DNA of 64,000 nucleotides from Streptomyces thermolilacinus SPC6 (lineage in GTDB: Bacteria; Actinomycetota; Actinomycetes; Streptomycetales; Streptomycetaceae), in NCBI RefSeq assembly GCF_000478605.2, contig NZ_ASHX02000001.1, positions 4,789,001-4,853,000 on the forward strand. The letters run 5' to 3'. Both the position numbers and the translations under genes were made by a program. The notes beneath the pieces are model-generated. The model was not told where the DNA came from and made no database searches. It worked only from the letters and a program-made list of their open reading frames with translations. Shown piece after piece: positions 15,914 to 24,968 of the stretch (its first letter is position 1; every line of letters starts with the position of its first letter).

Positions 15914-18900
15914 TCACGCCGCGCCGTCCGGCCCTCCCGCCGCGCCCGGTGCACCCCATCCCGCGAGCGCCTCGAACACGGCCGTGCCGCGTGCCCCGCT
16001 CCCGCCGTGCGCGGCCGTCATGAACACCCCCGCGTCCTGGACGGCGGCCGCCCCCGGCACGTCACGCACCGGGACCGTGGCGACCGTACGCCAGGTGGCG
16101 CCGCCGTCCGTCGAGCACGCCCCCGTGTACGCGCCCGACGCCCGGACGAGCCGCAGCAGCACCGGCGCCGCCACGCCCGGCACCTGCCGGTACGTGTCGA
16201 GGGCGCCGTCCCCGTCGGCGTCCCACGCGAGGGCCACGCCCCGCGCCGGGGTCACCGCCAGGTACAGCAGCCCGGGCGCGCCCGGCACGGCCAGCGCGTT
16301 CCGTACGACGATCCCGGCGCGCGCCCAGGGGCCCGTCGCCGCCTGCGCCGCCACCCGCACCTGTGGCGCGCCGCCCTCCGCGAGGCAGCCCTCCCGGTAG
16401 AAGGCGCCGAACTCAGCGACGCGCCGCCACAGGTCCCGGCCGCCGCCGTTCACCGCGTACCGCCCGCCGAGCCGCCCGAACACGGCGCCGTTCGACGTGT
16501 ACGTCCGCCATCCGGCGCCGAGCGGGCCCGCCGCGTACAGCTCGCCCCGCTGCCGGGCCGTCACCGGGCGCTCGCCCGCGGGGCCGTACACCGCGCGGAC
16601 CGTGTACGGCAGCGGCTCGACCGGGTCGGTGAGCGGCCCGGCGGGCGCGGTCACCCGCCACACCGCGTCGGCCGTCCCCGCGGCGGGCACCGGGCCGACT
16701 CGGTGCGCCGGGAGCGACCCGAACGCCGGGCAGTCCAGGGCCAGTTCGACCGGCCCGGTGCCGCGCAGCCCGCTGGTGTTCCGGAACGCCACGGTCACCT
16801 CGGCGGCGCCGCCCGGCACGAGCGCGGGCGGGTCGCTCACGACGGTGACGGCGCCCTGGTACGGGGCGCGGGCCAGCACGTCCCGGACACGCAGCGCCGT
16901 GCGGTACGGGTCGCCGGACGGCCGCACGGCGTACGGCTCCGCGCCCCGGCTCCACGCCTCCTCTGCCGCGTACCAGTCGGCCCGCCGGGGCGCGCGGCCC
17001 TGCGCGAGCGCGTCCTCCACCTCCTCCAGGTACGCCCGCCAGCGCGGCAGGTACACGTCGGCGATCAGCCCGGCCCAGTCCCGGTTGGCGTACCCGGCGA
17101 GCCGCCCGCCGTCCGCCGCCGCCCGGTCCGCCCACGAGGTGAGGAGGGTCCGCGCGGTGTGTTCCAGGCCCTCGCGGCGGGCTTCGGCCAGCCACGGGCC
17201 GAGCAGGAACGCCCGGTGCGCGCCCGCCACGTCGTCGGCGAGCCGCATCAGCCGCAGCCACAGCGCGGCCAGCCGCCGCAGGCGTGCCGGGTCCCGCGCC
17301 GCGTACGCCGCGTCGAGCTGCCCGATGAGCTGCCAGGACCGGTTGGCGAGCGCCTGCCGGGTCACGTCCGTCAGGTCGTACCGGTACGCCTCCGAGCCGC
17401 GCAGCTCCTCCCGTACGCCGAGCAGCGCGGCGAGCGCCGCGTCGAACGCGGCCGGGTCGTAGGCGGGGGAGCGGGTCGCGTAGTGGGCGCCGGAGCGGGC
17501 GGCCAAGGACGGCCGGGCGGCGAACACCGAGTCGTGCGGCCGCGCGTCGGTGCTGGTCAGCCGGTACGCCGTGGCGCCCAGGGCGGTGAACGCGGCACGG
17601 GCCGAGGCGTCCGGGGCGCCGTAGCGCGCGTCGGCCCAGCGGGCGAACCAGTCGGCGGGCTCCACCGGCCGCTCCCGCCAGGCCAGTTCGGTGAACAGCT
17701 CGAAAGCGGCCGGGTCGCGTTCGGCGGCCTCCGGCATGTACGCCGTACCGGTGAGGGCGGAGCCGGGCCGGTCGCGCCAGGCGGTGAACCGCCCGGCCCA
17801 CCGGTGCGTCGCCGCGCCGAGCGTGGTGCGGCCGCCGAAGTTGGGGATCGAGCCGAACGCGTACGGCGTCCCGCCCCAGTCCCGCTCCCGGTCGGTGACC
17901 GCCTCCAGGTCGGACAGCCCGTCCACCACGAGGAGCCGCGACCGGTCGAGCGCGTCGAGCAGCTCCCGGCGCGGGTTGGCCTGCCAGCCGAGCATCACCC
18001 ACGTCGCCTCCGGGAGCGCCGCGCGCAGGGCCGCCTCGACGGCGCGGGCGGCGTCCGGCACGGGTACGTCGCCGGGGCTGCCGCCCTCGTGGAGCAGGTC
18101 CATCTTCACGTACCGCGCCTCGCCGAACAGCTCCCGCTGGTGCCGGTGGTACGCGGCGGCGACCCGGCGGAACGCGTCGGTCCGCGGGTCCAGCCAGTCG
18201 GGGCGGCGCATCCCCGCCCACGTGCCCTGCGGGACGGTACGGGCGCCGGGCACGCGGTCCGCGAAGCCGTCCGGGACGGTCCCGAAGAAGCCGGGCAGGA
18301 CGGGGGACATGCCCAGTTCGCGGAGCCGGCCCGCGATGCGGCGGCCGAGCGCGGCGCGGCGGGCGAGCAGGTCCGGGGAGGGCGGCCCGCCGTACCCGCT
18401 GAGGTTCTGGAGCAGCCACCACGGCTGGTGCGACGGCGCCGGGAGCCACGCCCGCGTCTCGGCGTCCGTGTAGCCGTACTCGCGGAGCAGCCGGTGGTAC
18501 ACGGCCTCCGCGCCGGTGGTGACCAGCACCTCGTTGCAGCCGTGCAGCGCCAGCAGGTCGATCAGCCGCTCCCAGCGGGGCCAGTCGGCGTACGGGGCGG
18601 TGTAGCCGTCGTGGGTGTCGTTGAGCACGAACCGGTGCGGGACGGTGGCGCGGTGGGCGAGCGGCCCGGGCGGGGCGGGCAGCACGCGGGGCAGCTCCGG
18701 ACGGCTCCCGCACCACGTGAGGGGCGCCCGGCACACGTACTTCAGATACCAGTGGACGCCGGTGAGCAGGGCGACGGGCCCGGTCCCGGCGACCTCGACG
18801 CGGCCGGGCACGCCGGTGACGCGGAACCGCTCGGGGCCGGAGCGGAGCCGTACGAGCGTGAACTGGTCCGCGCGGTCGGCTGGCAGGACCCGGTGGAGGG

Positions 18901-19072
18901 CGGCGCGCGCGGCGGCGACGGGGTCGGCGGCGGTGGCGGTGCGGGCGGTGCCGGCCACGGGGTCGGTGGCGGTGCGCGCGGTGGCGGTGTGTCCGGCGAG
19001 CGCGGCGGTCGCTCCGGCGGCTCCGGCGGTGCCGAGCAGGACACGACGGGACATTCGGGATGGTTCGGGCAC
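15914..19072 (-). CDS. Secreted alpha-N-acetylglucosaminidase (GH89, NAGLU-like)
   Basis: About 1,052 residues. The N-terminus has a twin-arginine signal (SRRVLLGTAGAAGATAALAG), suggesting Tat export. The body follows the NAGLU pattern: an N-terminal alpha/beta region (TGVHWYLKYVC), the barrel (LNDTHDGYTAPYADWPRWER, YVKMDLLHEGG, WVMLGWQANPRRELL, PYAFGSIPNFGGRT) and an alpha-helical C-terminal domain. An added C-terminal beta-rich part (residues about 860-1050) may help bind carbohydrate. The family removes terminal alpha-linked GlcNAc from host or microbial glycans. The GTG at 19072 is used; an ATG at 19054 (MSRRVLLG) would also keep the Tat signal. It stands alone, 64 bp upstream of the sigma-like gene. 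Confidence 0.9.
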   Translation of the reverse strand: MPEPSRMSRRVLLGTAGAAGATAALAGHTATARTATDPVAGTARTATAADPVAAARAALHRVLPADRADQFTLVRLRSGPERFRVTGVPGRVEVAGTGPVALLTGVHWYLKYVCRAPLTWCGSRPELPRVLPAPPGPLAHRATVPHRFVLNDTHDGYTAPYADWPRWERLIDLLALHGCNEVLVTTGAEAVYHRLLREYGYTDAETRAWLPAPSHQPWWLLQNLSGYGGPPSPDLLARRAALGRRIAGRLRELGMSPVLPGFFGTVPDGFADRVPGARTVPQGTWAGMRRPDWLDPRTDAFRRVAAAYHRHQRELFGEARYVKMDLLHEGGSPGDVPVPDAARAVEAALRAALPEATWVMLGWQANPRRELLDALDRSRLLVVDGLSDLEAVTDRERDWGGTPYAFGSIPNFGGRTTLGAATHRWAGRFTAWRDRPGSALTGTAYMPEAAERDPAAFELFTELAWRERPVEPADWFARWADARYGAPDASARAAFTALGATAYRLTSTDARPHDSVFAARPSLAARSGAHYATRSPAYDPAAFDAALAALLGVREELRGSEAYRYDLTDVTRQALANRSWQLIGQLDAAYAARDPARLRRLAALWLRLMRLADDVAGAHRAFLLGPWLAEARREGLEHTARTLLTSWADRAAADGGRLAGYANRDWAGLIADVYLPRWRAYLEEVEDALAQGRAPRRADWYAAEEAWSRGAEPYAVRPSGDPYRTALRVRDVLARAPYQGAVTVVSDPPALVPGGAAEVTVAFRNTSGLRGTGPVELALDCPAFGSLPAHRVGPVPAAGTADAVWRVTAPAGPLTDPVEPLPYTVRAVYGPAGERPVTARQRGELYAAGPLGAGWRTYTSNGAVFGRLGGRYAVNGGGRDLWRRVAEFGAFYREGCLAEGGAPQVRVAAQAATGPWARAGIVVRNALAVPGAPGLLYLAVTPARGVALAWDADGDGALDTYRQVPGVAAPVLLRLVRASGAYTGACSTDGGATWRTVATVPVRDVPGAAAVQDAGVFMTAAHGGSGARGTAVFEALAGWGAPGAAGGPDGAA

Positions 19073-19132
19073 CGTCGCAGGTTACCCGGGGTTCGGCCCC
19101 TGAACGCGGGTGCGAAACGGCACCATGGCCGG

Positions 19133-19597
19133 ATGAGCACGGAACGCGCGCGTACCGCCATATCCGCCCTGGCCCTGGTGGCCGTCGCCGCCCTGTCGTC
19201 CTGCACGGCGGACGGTGCGGAGAAGGGCCCCGGGCACGGCTCGGGACCCGCCCACGCCGCGCCGTCCGCGGCGAGCGGGACCCTGGAGCAGCTGGCCGAG
19301 CGGGCCGGCTGCACGCCCGACATCCAGACCGAGGCGGAGGAGCTGCGACAGGCCAACTGCCGTACGGAGCACGGTCGGTACGTGCTGGCGACGTTCTCCA
19401 CCGACCGGGGCCAGCGGGAGTGGCTGAACAGCGCGAAGGACTACGGCGGCAGCTACCTGGTCGGCGCCAAGTGGGTGGCGGTCGCGGAACCGGCGGTCCT
19501 CACGAAGCTGCGCGGCCGGCTCGGCGGTGACGTCGAGACCGCCGCCCCGCACCAGTCGGGGGGCGGGGAGGGGGCCTCGGGTCACCACGGGAGCTGA
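19133..19597 (+). CDS. Small lipoprotein of unknown function
   Basis: 154 residues. The signal peptide ISALALVAVAALSSC ends in a lipobox (LSSC), so Cys23 or close to it should be lipidated and the protein anchored to the outer face of the membrane. The mature part has a disordered linker, then about 80 folded residues with two Cys (ERAGCTPD and RQANCRTE) that may form a disulfide, and a Gly/His-rich tail (GGGEGASGHHGS). It is divergent from the NAGLU gene, with 60 bp between starts. Similar short lipoproteins are common in Streptomyces; I cannot name its family. Confidence 0.8.
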   Translation: MSTERARTAISALALVAVAALSSCTADGAEKGPGHGSGPAHAAPSAASGTLEQLAERAGCTPDIQTEAEELRQANCRTEHGRYVLATFSTDRGQREWLNSAKDYGGSYLVGAKWVAVAEPAVLTKLRGRLGGDVETAAPHQSGGGEGASGHHGS

Positions 19598-19648
19598 CCG
19601 CGCAGCGGGGGGGCAGGGCTGTGGGGGGGGAATCCTTCCGTGCGCGGG

Positions 19649-21157
19649 TCAGGCGCAGCGGCGACCGGTGTTGATGCAGTCCACCATCCTGTCCATCAGA
19701 CGGCTGTCGAAGACGTTGATGAAGTCACCGTGGTCCGTGATGGGCTTGTGGAGCTGCTCGGGGAACGAGTCCACCGCGAAGACGGCCCGCGGGGGCACGT
19801 CGTAGACGATCCGCTGCACCAGCTGCGGGATGGCGCGGAAGCCGTCGGGGCACTGCCCGTCGTCGTCCGCGAACGCCACATGGGTGCGGTGGTTGGCGCT
19901 GTCGATGTTCCGGCCGTCCCAGCAGCTCTGGAAGTTGAAGGTCCGCACCACCTTGCTGCCCTGGGGGCACACCGGGTACTTGTCCTTCAGCTGCCGGTTC
20001 TCGAAGCCGGTGCAGCTCCAGGAGGCGTTGGCGTTCGCGTCGCCGTTGGTGAAGGCCTTGGCGTCGCCCGTGATGATCCGCAGGAACCGGGGCATCTCGG
20101 TGACCTTGGACACCGGGCTGCCGACGAAGTTCATGGTCACCTCGTCCGGGGTCAGGATGCGTCCGACGTTCCGGTCCTTCCCGCCGCCGTCCTCGTTGAC
20201 GTCCGCGTCGTTCTGGCCGTTCTGGACGCGCAGCACGGGCCAGTAGTACGTGGACCGGTCGCCCTGGTTGCGGCAGGTCGTCCGGCCGTTCGCGAGGTCC
20301 CTGTTGTCGGAGAAGGCGTCCGTGGCCTGGTTGCCGACGTAGTCGTGCATGTGGTGGGCGCCGTTGGGGACGCCGGGCGCGACGATGACGTTGTCCGGGT
20401 TGAACTTCTTGTTCTCGTTGCGGCCGCATTCGGAGACGAAGGAGCCGGTGGAGGCGTCGCCCTGGGCCCGGGGTCGCCGGACGTCGGGCTGGACGGTGCG
20501 GATGTCCACGAAGTCACCGGCCACGGGCCCGTTCCCGGCCTGCCCGCCGTTGCCCCGGCCCTGGTTCCCCTGCCCCTGGTCACCGCCCTGGCCCTGGTCA
20601 CCGTCCTGGTCGTCGTCCTGGCCTCCCTGGTCCTGGCCGTCGTTCCGGCCGTCCCGGTCCTGCTGCCCGTCCTCGCCGCGCAGGGAGCAGGGCGCCAGGT
20701 CCTCCATGCCGTCGGGCCGCCGGCCGACGCGGTCGATGGCGTCGGCGATCCGCTGGATGCTCGCCAGCCGCTCGGTCCGCAGCGGGCCGAGGATGACGTT
20801 CTCCGCGAACGACGGGTCCCGCGCGATCTGCTCCCGCGACTGCGCGAGCCGCTGGTACGCGTCGGTGACCCGGTTGTCGATCCGGGCCAGCTCCAGGTCC
20901 ACCTCCCCGCGAGCCCGGCCGGGCATGTCCTGCGGCAGCCCGTCCGCGACCTCCGGACAGTCGATGGTGGACGCCTGTAGCGCGACGTTCCCGAACGGCT
21001 GCTGCTCTGGCTGCTGGTCCCGCTGGCCGCCCGGCCAGCCCTCTCCGGCCGACGCGTAGAAGTTGGCGGCCAGCAGCCCGCCCCCGCCCAGGACCAGTGC
21101 GGCCGTGGCGGCGATGGCCCGGTTGGCCAGCGTCGATCGTTTGCGTGTGCGTCCCAT
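19649..21157 (-). CDS. Secreted DUF1996 domain protein
   Basis: 502 residues. After a membrane-spanning signal (AIAATAALVLGGGGLLAANF) comes a helical region bounded by two Cys (DCPEVADG to APCSLRG). Next is a highly repetitive Gln/Asp/Gly linker of about 50 residues, and then the DUF1996 domain, recognised by FVSECGRNENKKFNPDNVIVAPG (in part), HHMHDYVGN, YYWPVLRVQNG and the terminal MVDCINTGRRCA. DUF1996 proteins occur in fungi and actinobacteria and their role is unknown; a cell-wall or carbohydrate function is often supposed. The start at 21157 follows TTGGAGTTCC; an upstream in-frame start would add a tail lacking a signal. The helical Cys-bounded region resembles that of the secreted protein at 28497-29198. 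Confidence 0.88.
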   Translation of the reverse strand: MGRTRKRSTLANRAIAATAALVLGGGGLLAANFYASAGEGWPGGQRDQQPEQQPFGNVALQASTIDCPEVADGLPQDMPGRARGEVDLELARIDNRVTDAYQRLAQSREQIARDPSFAENVILGPLRTERLASIQRIADAIDRVGRRPDGMEDLAPCSLRGEDGQQDRDGRNDGQDQGGQDDDQDGDQGQGGDQGQGNQGRGNGGQAGNGPVAGDFVDIRTVQPDVRRPRAQGDASTGSFVSECGRNENKKFNPDNVIVAPGVPNGAHHMHDYVGNQATDAFSDNRDLANGRTTCRNQGDRSTYYWPVLRVQNGQNDADVNEDGGGKDRNVGRILTPDEVTMNFVGSPVSKVTEMPRFLRIITGDAKAFTNGDANANASWSCTGFENRQLKDKYPVCPQGSKVVRTFNFQSCWDGRNIDSANHRTHVAFADDDGQCPDGFRAIPQLVQRIVYDVPPRAVFAVDSFPEQLHKPITDHGDFINVFDSRLMDRMVDCINTGRRCA

Positions 21158-21316
21158 GGAACTCCAATCCCGGCAGGGAATAGCTCCGTTCCATACGGAC
21201 GGCGAAGGCGCGGCGTTCAACCCGACCCGCCCGGCCCCAGCACGCCCGGCCTCGCGGCCGAGCCACCCGCCAGGCCGGCCACCCGCCAGGGCCGGCCGAC
21301 CGCCCCCGATCCGGGC

Positions 21317-22312
21317 CTACAGCCCCAGCACCTTCGCCTCCACCTCGGGGCTGATGCCCACCGGGTCGCGGTCGGGCCGCTGGGGCGCCTCGCCGCCCAG
21401 GCCGCGCAGCCACGCCCAGGTGTCGGCGACGGTCTCCTCGGCGGGGCGGCACCAGAGCCCGGCGGCGAGCGCCTTGCTCACGTCGGTGCCGTGCATCGTG
21501 TCGTGCAGTTCGCCCGGCGGGGTCCACACGGGCAGCCCCGTCCACGGCTCGACACCCGCGGCGAGAATCGCGTCGGGCGCCGTCCAGCGCAGCTCGGCGT
21601 CCGAGCCGGTCACCCGCACGCAGGCGTCGAGCAGCTCGCCCATCGTCGTGTGCCCCGGCCTGCTGACCAGGTCGTACGGCCCGGCAAGCCCGCCCTCGGC
21701 GGCGTCCAGCAGCCACCCGGCGAGGTCCCGCGCGTCGATGTACTGGAGCGGCAGGTCGCGGGGGCCCGGCGCCAGGACGGGACCGCCGCGCGCGATCCGG
21801 TTCAGCCACCACGGCAGGCGGCCCACGTTCTCCCACGGCCCCAGGATCAGCCCGGCCCGCCCCAGCAGCGTCCGCTCCGGACCGAACGCCCCGACCGCCG
21901 CCAGCTCGCCGCCCCGCTTGGCCCGCGCGTACGGCACGTCGTCACCGTCGTCCGGCGACGCCTCCACCACGGGCTTGTCCTCGCGCAGTTCGGCCACCAC
22001 CGGCCACTCGTACACGGAGCAGCTCGACACATAGACGTACCGCCCTGCCCTGCCCGCCAGCAGCCCGGCGGCGTCCCGCACCGCCGACGGCGCGCCCGAC
22101 CAGGTGTCGACCACCACGTCCCACTCGCCCTCGCTCAGCGCGCCCAGACCCGCCCCGCCGGGCAGCGACCGGTCGCCGCGCAGCACCGCCACACCGGGAG
22201 GGGCCCCGTGCCGCCCCCGGTGGAACACCGTCACCTCCCACTCCCGGGCGAGCGCCCTCTCGACGACGGCCCGCCCCACGAACTCCGTACCACCCAGGAT
22301 CAGAAGCCTCAT
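21317..22312 (-). CDS. NAD-dependent epimerase/dehydratase family protein (extended SDR)
   Basis: 331 residues. The Rossmann signature is at the very start (MRLLILGGTEFVGRAVV). Then come VVDTWSG, a YVSSCSVYEW strand and VPYARAKRGGELA, the last representing a YxxxK-type catalytic site (Tyr and Lys four apart). The C-terminal part contains LQYIDARDLAGWLL, typical of nucleoside-sugar or isoflavone-reductase-like enzymes. Substrate cannot be told from the sequence. The ATG at 22312 gives a start exactly at the Rossmann strand. It lies downstream of, and in the same direction as, glnII, but a strong hairpin separates them. Confidence 0.88.
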   Translation of the reverse strand: MRLLILGGTEFVGRAVVERALAREWEVTVFHRGRHGAPPGVAVLRGDRSLPGGAGLGALSEGEWDVVVDTWSGAPSAVRDAAGLLAGRAGRYVYVSSCSVYEWPVVAELREDKPVVEASPDDGDDVPYARAKRGGELAAVGAFGPERTLLGRAGLILGPWENVGRLPWWLNRIARGGPVLAPGPRDLPLQYIDARDLAGWLLDAAEGGLAGPYDLVSRPGHTTMGELLDACVRVTGSDAELRWTAPDAILAAGVEPWTGLPVWTPPGELHDTMHGTDVSKALAAGLWCRPAEETVADTWAWLRGLGGEAPQRPDRDPVGISPEVEAKVLGL

Positions 22313-22416
22313 GCTTCGACTCTGCCCCGCCGCCCCCGCCCCGCCCAGCGCTTCCGCTACCGGAGGAACTCCCGGAACCGGAAACTCCGCCCGGGCCCCG
22401 CACGGGAGCACGAAAG

Positions 22417-22456
22417 GGGGCGCCCCCGGCCGGACGTAACCGGTCGGGGGCGCCCC
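22417..22456 (-). terminator. Terminator of glnII
   Basis: Bases 22417-22433 (GGGGCGCCCCCGGCCGG) pair with 22440-22456 across a 6-nt loop with one mismatch, 55 nt after the glnII stop on the minus strand. Confidence 0.75.
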
Positions 22457-22510
22457 ACGGGCACGGCGGCGTCACCGCGTCGTCGGCGTCACCGCGTGTT
22501 CGCTGCGGGA

Positions 22511-23542
22511 TCAGACCTGTCCGGCCTTCTCCAGCGCCGCGCAGCACGTGTCCACCAGCAGGCGGGTCACGACGTAGGGGTCGACGTTCGCGTTCGGGCG
22601 GCGGTCCTCGATGTACCCCTTGCCGTCCTTCTCGACCTGCCACGGGATGCGGACCGAGGCGCCGCGGTCGGACACGCCGTAGCTGTACTGGTCCCACGGG
22701 GCGGTCTCGTGCAGACCGGTCAGGCGCTCGTCCACACCGGCTCCGTAGTTCTTGACGTGGTCCAGCGGCTTGGAGCCCTCGCCGAGCGACTCGCACGCGG
22801 TGATGATCGCGTCGTAGCCCTCGCGCATCGCCCGGGTGGAGAAGTTCGTGTGCGCGCCCGCGCCGTTCCAGTCGCCCTTCACCGGCTTCGGGTGCAGCGT
22901 CGCGGACACCTGGAAGTCCTCGGCGGTGCGGTACAGCAGCCAGCGGGCGATCCACAACTGGTCGGCGACGGTGACCGGGTCGAGCGGGCCGACCTGGAAC
23001 TCCCACTGGCCCGGCATGACCTCGGCGTTGATGCCGGAGATGCCCAGACCCGCCGCGAGGCAGTTGTCGAGGTGCGCCTCCACGATGTCGCGGCCGTGGA
23101 TCTCGTCCGCGCCGACACCGCAGTAGTAGCCGCCCTGCGGGGCGGGGAAACCGCCGTCGGGGAAGCCGAGCGGGCGGTGGCCCTTGAAGAACGTGTACTC
23201 CTGCTCGATGCCGAAGATCGGCTCCTGGGCGGCGTACCGCTCCGCGACCTCGACCAGCTCGGCCCGCGTGTTGGTGGAGTGCGGGGTCATGTCCGTGTTC
23301 AGGACCTCGCACAGCACCAGGATGTGCTCGCCGCCGCGGATCGGGTCCGGGCAGGAGTAGACGGGCTTCAGCACACGGTCCGAGGAGTGGCCCTCGGCCT
23401 GGTTGGTGCTGGACCCGTCGAAGCCCCAGAGCGGCAGCCCGGCGACGTCCGCGACCGCGCCGTCCAGGATCTTCGTCTTGGAGCGCAGCTTGGCGGTCGG
23501 CTCGGTGCCGTCGATCCAGATGTACTCAGCCTTGATGGTCAC
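22511..23542 (-). CDS. glnII: Glutamine synthetase II
   Basis: 343 residues, the short eukaryotic-like GSII form found in Streptomyces, Frankia and rhizobia. It catalyses ATP-dependent formation of glutamine from glutamate and ammonium in the cytoplasm. Key blocks are visible: LWGFDGSSTNQA, the catalytic FGIEQEYTFF, MPGQWEFQVG, GDWNGAGAHTNFST and SVRIPWQV. It lacks the adenylylation loop of GSI, so it should not be controlled by GlnE. GTG start at 23542 with GATGAGG upstream. The upstream region holds two CCCGTGTTAC repeats exactly 20 bp apart that may be part of a GlnR target. Confidence 0.96.
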   Translation of the reverse strand: MTIKAEYIWIDGTEPTAKLRSKTKILDGAVADVAGLPLWGFDGSSTNQAEGHSSDRVLKPVYSCPDPIRGGEHILVLCEVLNTDMTPHSTNTRAELVEVAERYAAQEPIFGIEQEYTFFKGHRPLGFPDGGFPAPQGGYYCGVGADEIHGRDIVEAHLDNCLAAGLGISGINAEVMPGQWEFQVGPLDPVTVADQLWIARWLLYRTAEDFQVSATLHPKPVKGDWNGAGAHTNFSTRAMREGYDAIITACESLGEGSKPLDHVKNYGAGVDERLTGLHETAPWDQYSYGVSDRGASVRIPWQVEKDGKGYIEDRRPNANVDPYVVTRLLVDTCCAALEKAGQV

Positions 23543-23624
23543 GGGGCCTCATCCTTTGCGGGTGCAGCGGTATGCCGCGCAGCTTGGCAACCGGGGATTT
23601 CCCGGCGATTGCCCGTTTGTGAAC

Positions 23625-23654
23625 CCCGTGTTACTCGGCCCGCTCCCGTGTTAC
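23625..23654. promoter_or_regulatory. Direct repeat upstream of glnII, possible GlnR site
   Basis: CCCGTGTTAC occurs at 23625-23634 and again at 23645-23654, two helical turns apart, about 85-110 bp before the glnII start. Read on the minus strand, each contains GTAAC, the a-half of GlnR boxes, but the GAAAC half-sites are poor, so the assignment is tentative. Confidence 0.4.
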
Positions 23655-23690
23655 ACGCCCGTCTTCCCGCACCGCCCCCGTGCCGCGGCC

Positions 23691-24968
23691 TCAGCCGCCC
23701 CGCAGGTCCCGGACGCGCCGGGCGACCGCGTGCGCGTCGAGCAGCTCACCGAACCCGGCGCGCCGGACGCGGGCGACCAGCTCCTCGTACCCGGTCCCCA
23801 TCGCCTCCGCCGTACGGGCGAGGTCCCAGTCGCAGTCGGCGAGCCGCCGCAGGACGTAGCCGCGCCGCACCTGGTTCTCCGACAGACGGAACGTCTTCAG
23901 GTACGCCGTCCGCCCCTTCCGGTCGGTGATCACCTCGCCGATGTGCTGCCCGCCCGTTCCCGCCCGGAACGGCGGAAGGAACCGGTACAGCCGGAACGGC
24001 CCCGCGTCCCGGACCCGCTCCCAGGCGTACGTCGTCTCCAGCAGCTCCCGCGCCATGATCCCGTCGTGCGCGGCCGTCCATGCCCGCTCCTGGGCGCGCG
24101 CGGCCGCCCGCAGGTCCGCGAGGGTGCGCACGCGGCCGTCCGCGTCGTCGATCCGGGCGGTGAACCCGGGCACCGGCCGCCCGTACAGCGCGTACTGGTG
24201 GACCAGCTCCCCGTACAGGTCCTGGACCAGCGACGGGTGCAGGGCCCGGTAGTCGTCCGGGTGCGGCACGACGAACGCCGCGGCGAGGGCGTCGCCCGCG
24301 TACACCATGACGCCGCACTGCCGCGGGTGGACCTCGAAGACCCGCAGCGCCTCGGCGAGCCCCCGCACGGTACGGCCCGCGTACGCGTCCTCCTCGCGCG
24401 GTGACAGGCCCCGGCGCACGGCCTGCCGGGACCACTCCTCCCACACGATCGAGGGGCCGCCGAAGTGCAGCGCCAGGTAGCCCTCCAGCGCCAGGTGCAG
24501 CGGCAGGAACCGCAGCCGCTTCCCGCCCCCGCGCCCTTCACCGCCGTCCCCGCCGCCGTCCCCGCCCCGGACCCGCTTCACCATCCGGTGGTGGGACCGC
24601 ACCGGCACGCACTCCGGCGCGTACTCCGCCGAGCGCCCCCGGCCGCGTTCCGCCCCGCGCCGGTCGCCGCCCGCGCCGAGCCGCGTCCCGTACGCCGCGC
24701 CCGCCCGGCCCTGCCCGCCCGCCCCGGCGCCCTTGCCGCCCGACCAGTCGGCGACGAAGCCGTGCGGGATGTACGACGTGTACACGTGCTGCCGGTCGAG
24801 CACGACCTGCCCGTACGCGCCGCCGGCGCCGCCCTCGCCGTCCCCGTACAGCTCGGCGTGCAGCCGCAGCCCCTCCACGGGCCGCTCCCGCAGCAGCGGC
24901 ACCAGCCGGATGCCGCCCCACACCTGCGCGGGCCCGGCGGTCAGCCCGGCCAGGTCGATCCGGGTCAC
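23691..24968 (-). CDS. ARPP-2 domain protein, coupled to the TROVE protein
   Basis: About 425 residues. The N-terminal region (DLAGLTAGPAQVWGGIRLVPLL, in part) and the central LPLHLALEGYLALHFGGPSI block are what I recall of the ARPP-2 family (named for association with ADP-ribosylglycohydrolase and phosphatase-like proteins). A Gly/Arg-rich insertion (residues about 80-155) interrupts the domain. The C-terminal 60 residues (LKTFRLSENQVRRGYVLRRLADCDWDLARTAEAMG, in part) look like a small helix-turn-helix. The GTG at 24968 overlaps the stop of the TROVE gene (GTGA), so the two are made together. Biochemical role is unknown; TROVE/ARPP neighbourhoods have been linked to RNA damage and repair systems. 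Confidence 0.75.
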   Translation of the reverse strand: MTRIDLAGLTAGPAQVWGGIRLVPLLRERPVEGLRLHAELYGDGEGGAGGAYGQVVLDRQHVYTSYIPHGFVADWSGGKGAGAGGQGRAGAAYGTRLGAGGDRRGAERGRGRSAEYAPECVPVRSHHRMVKRVRGGDGGGDGGEGRGGGKRLRFLPLHLALEGYLALHFGGPSIVWEEWSRQAVRRGLSPREEDAYAGRTVRGLAEALRVFEVHPRQCGVMVYAGDALAAAFVVPHPDDYRALHPSLVQDLYGELVHQYALYGRPVPGFTARIDDADGRVRTLADLRAAARAQERAWTAAHDGIMARELLETTYAWERVRDAGPFRLYRFLPPFRAGTGGQHIGEVITDRKGRTAYLKTFRLSENQVRRGYVLRRLADCDWDLARTAEAMGTGYEELVARVRRAGFGELLDAHAVARRVRDLRGG

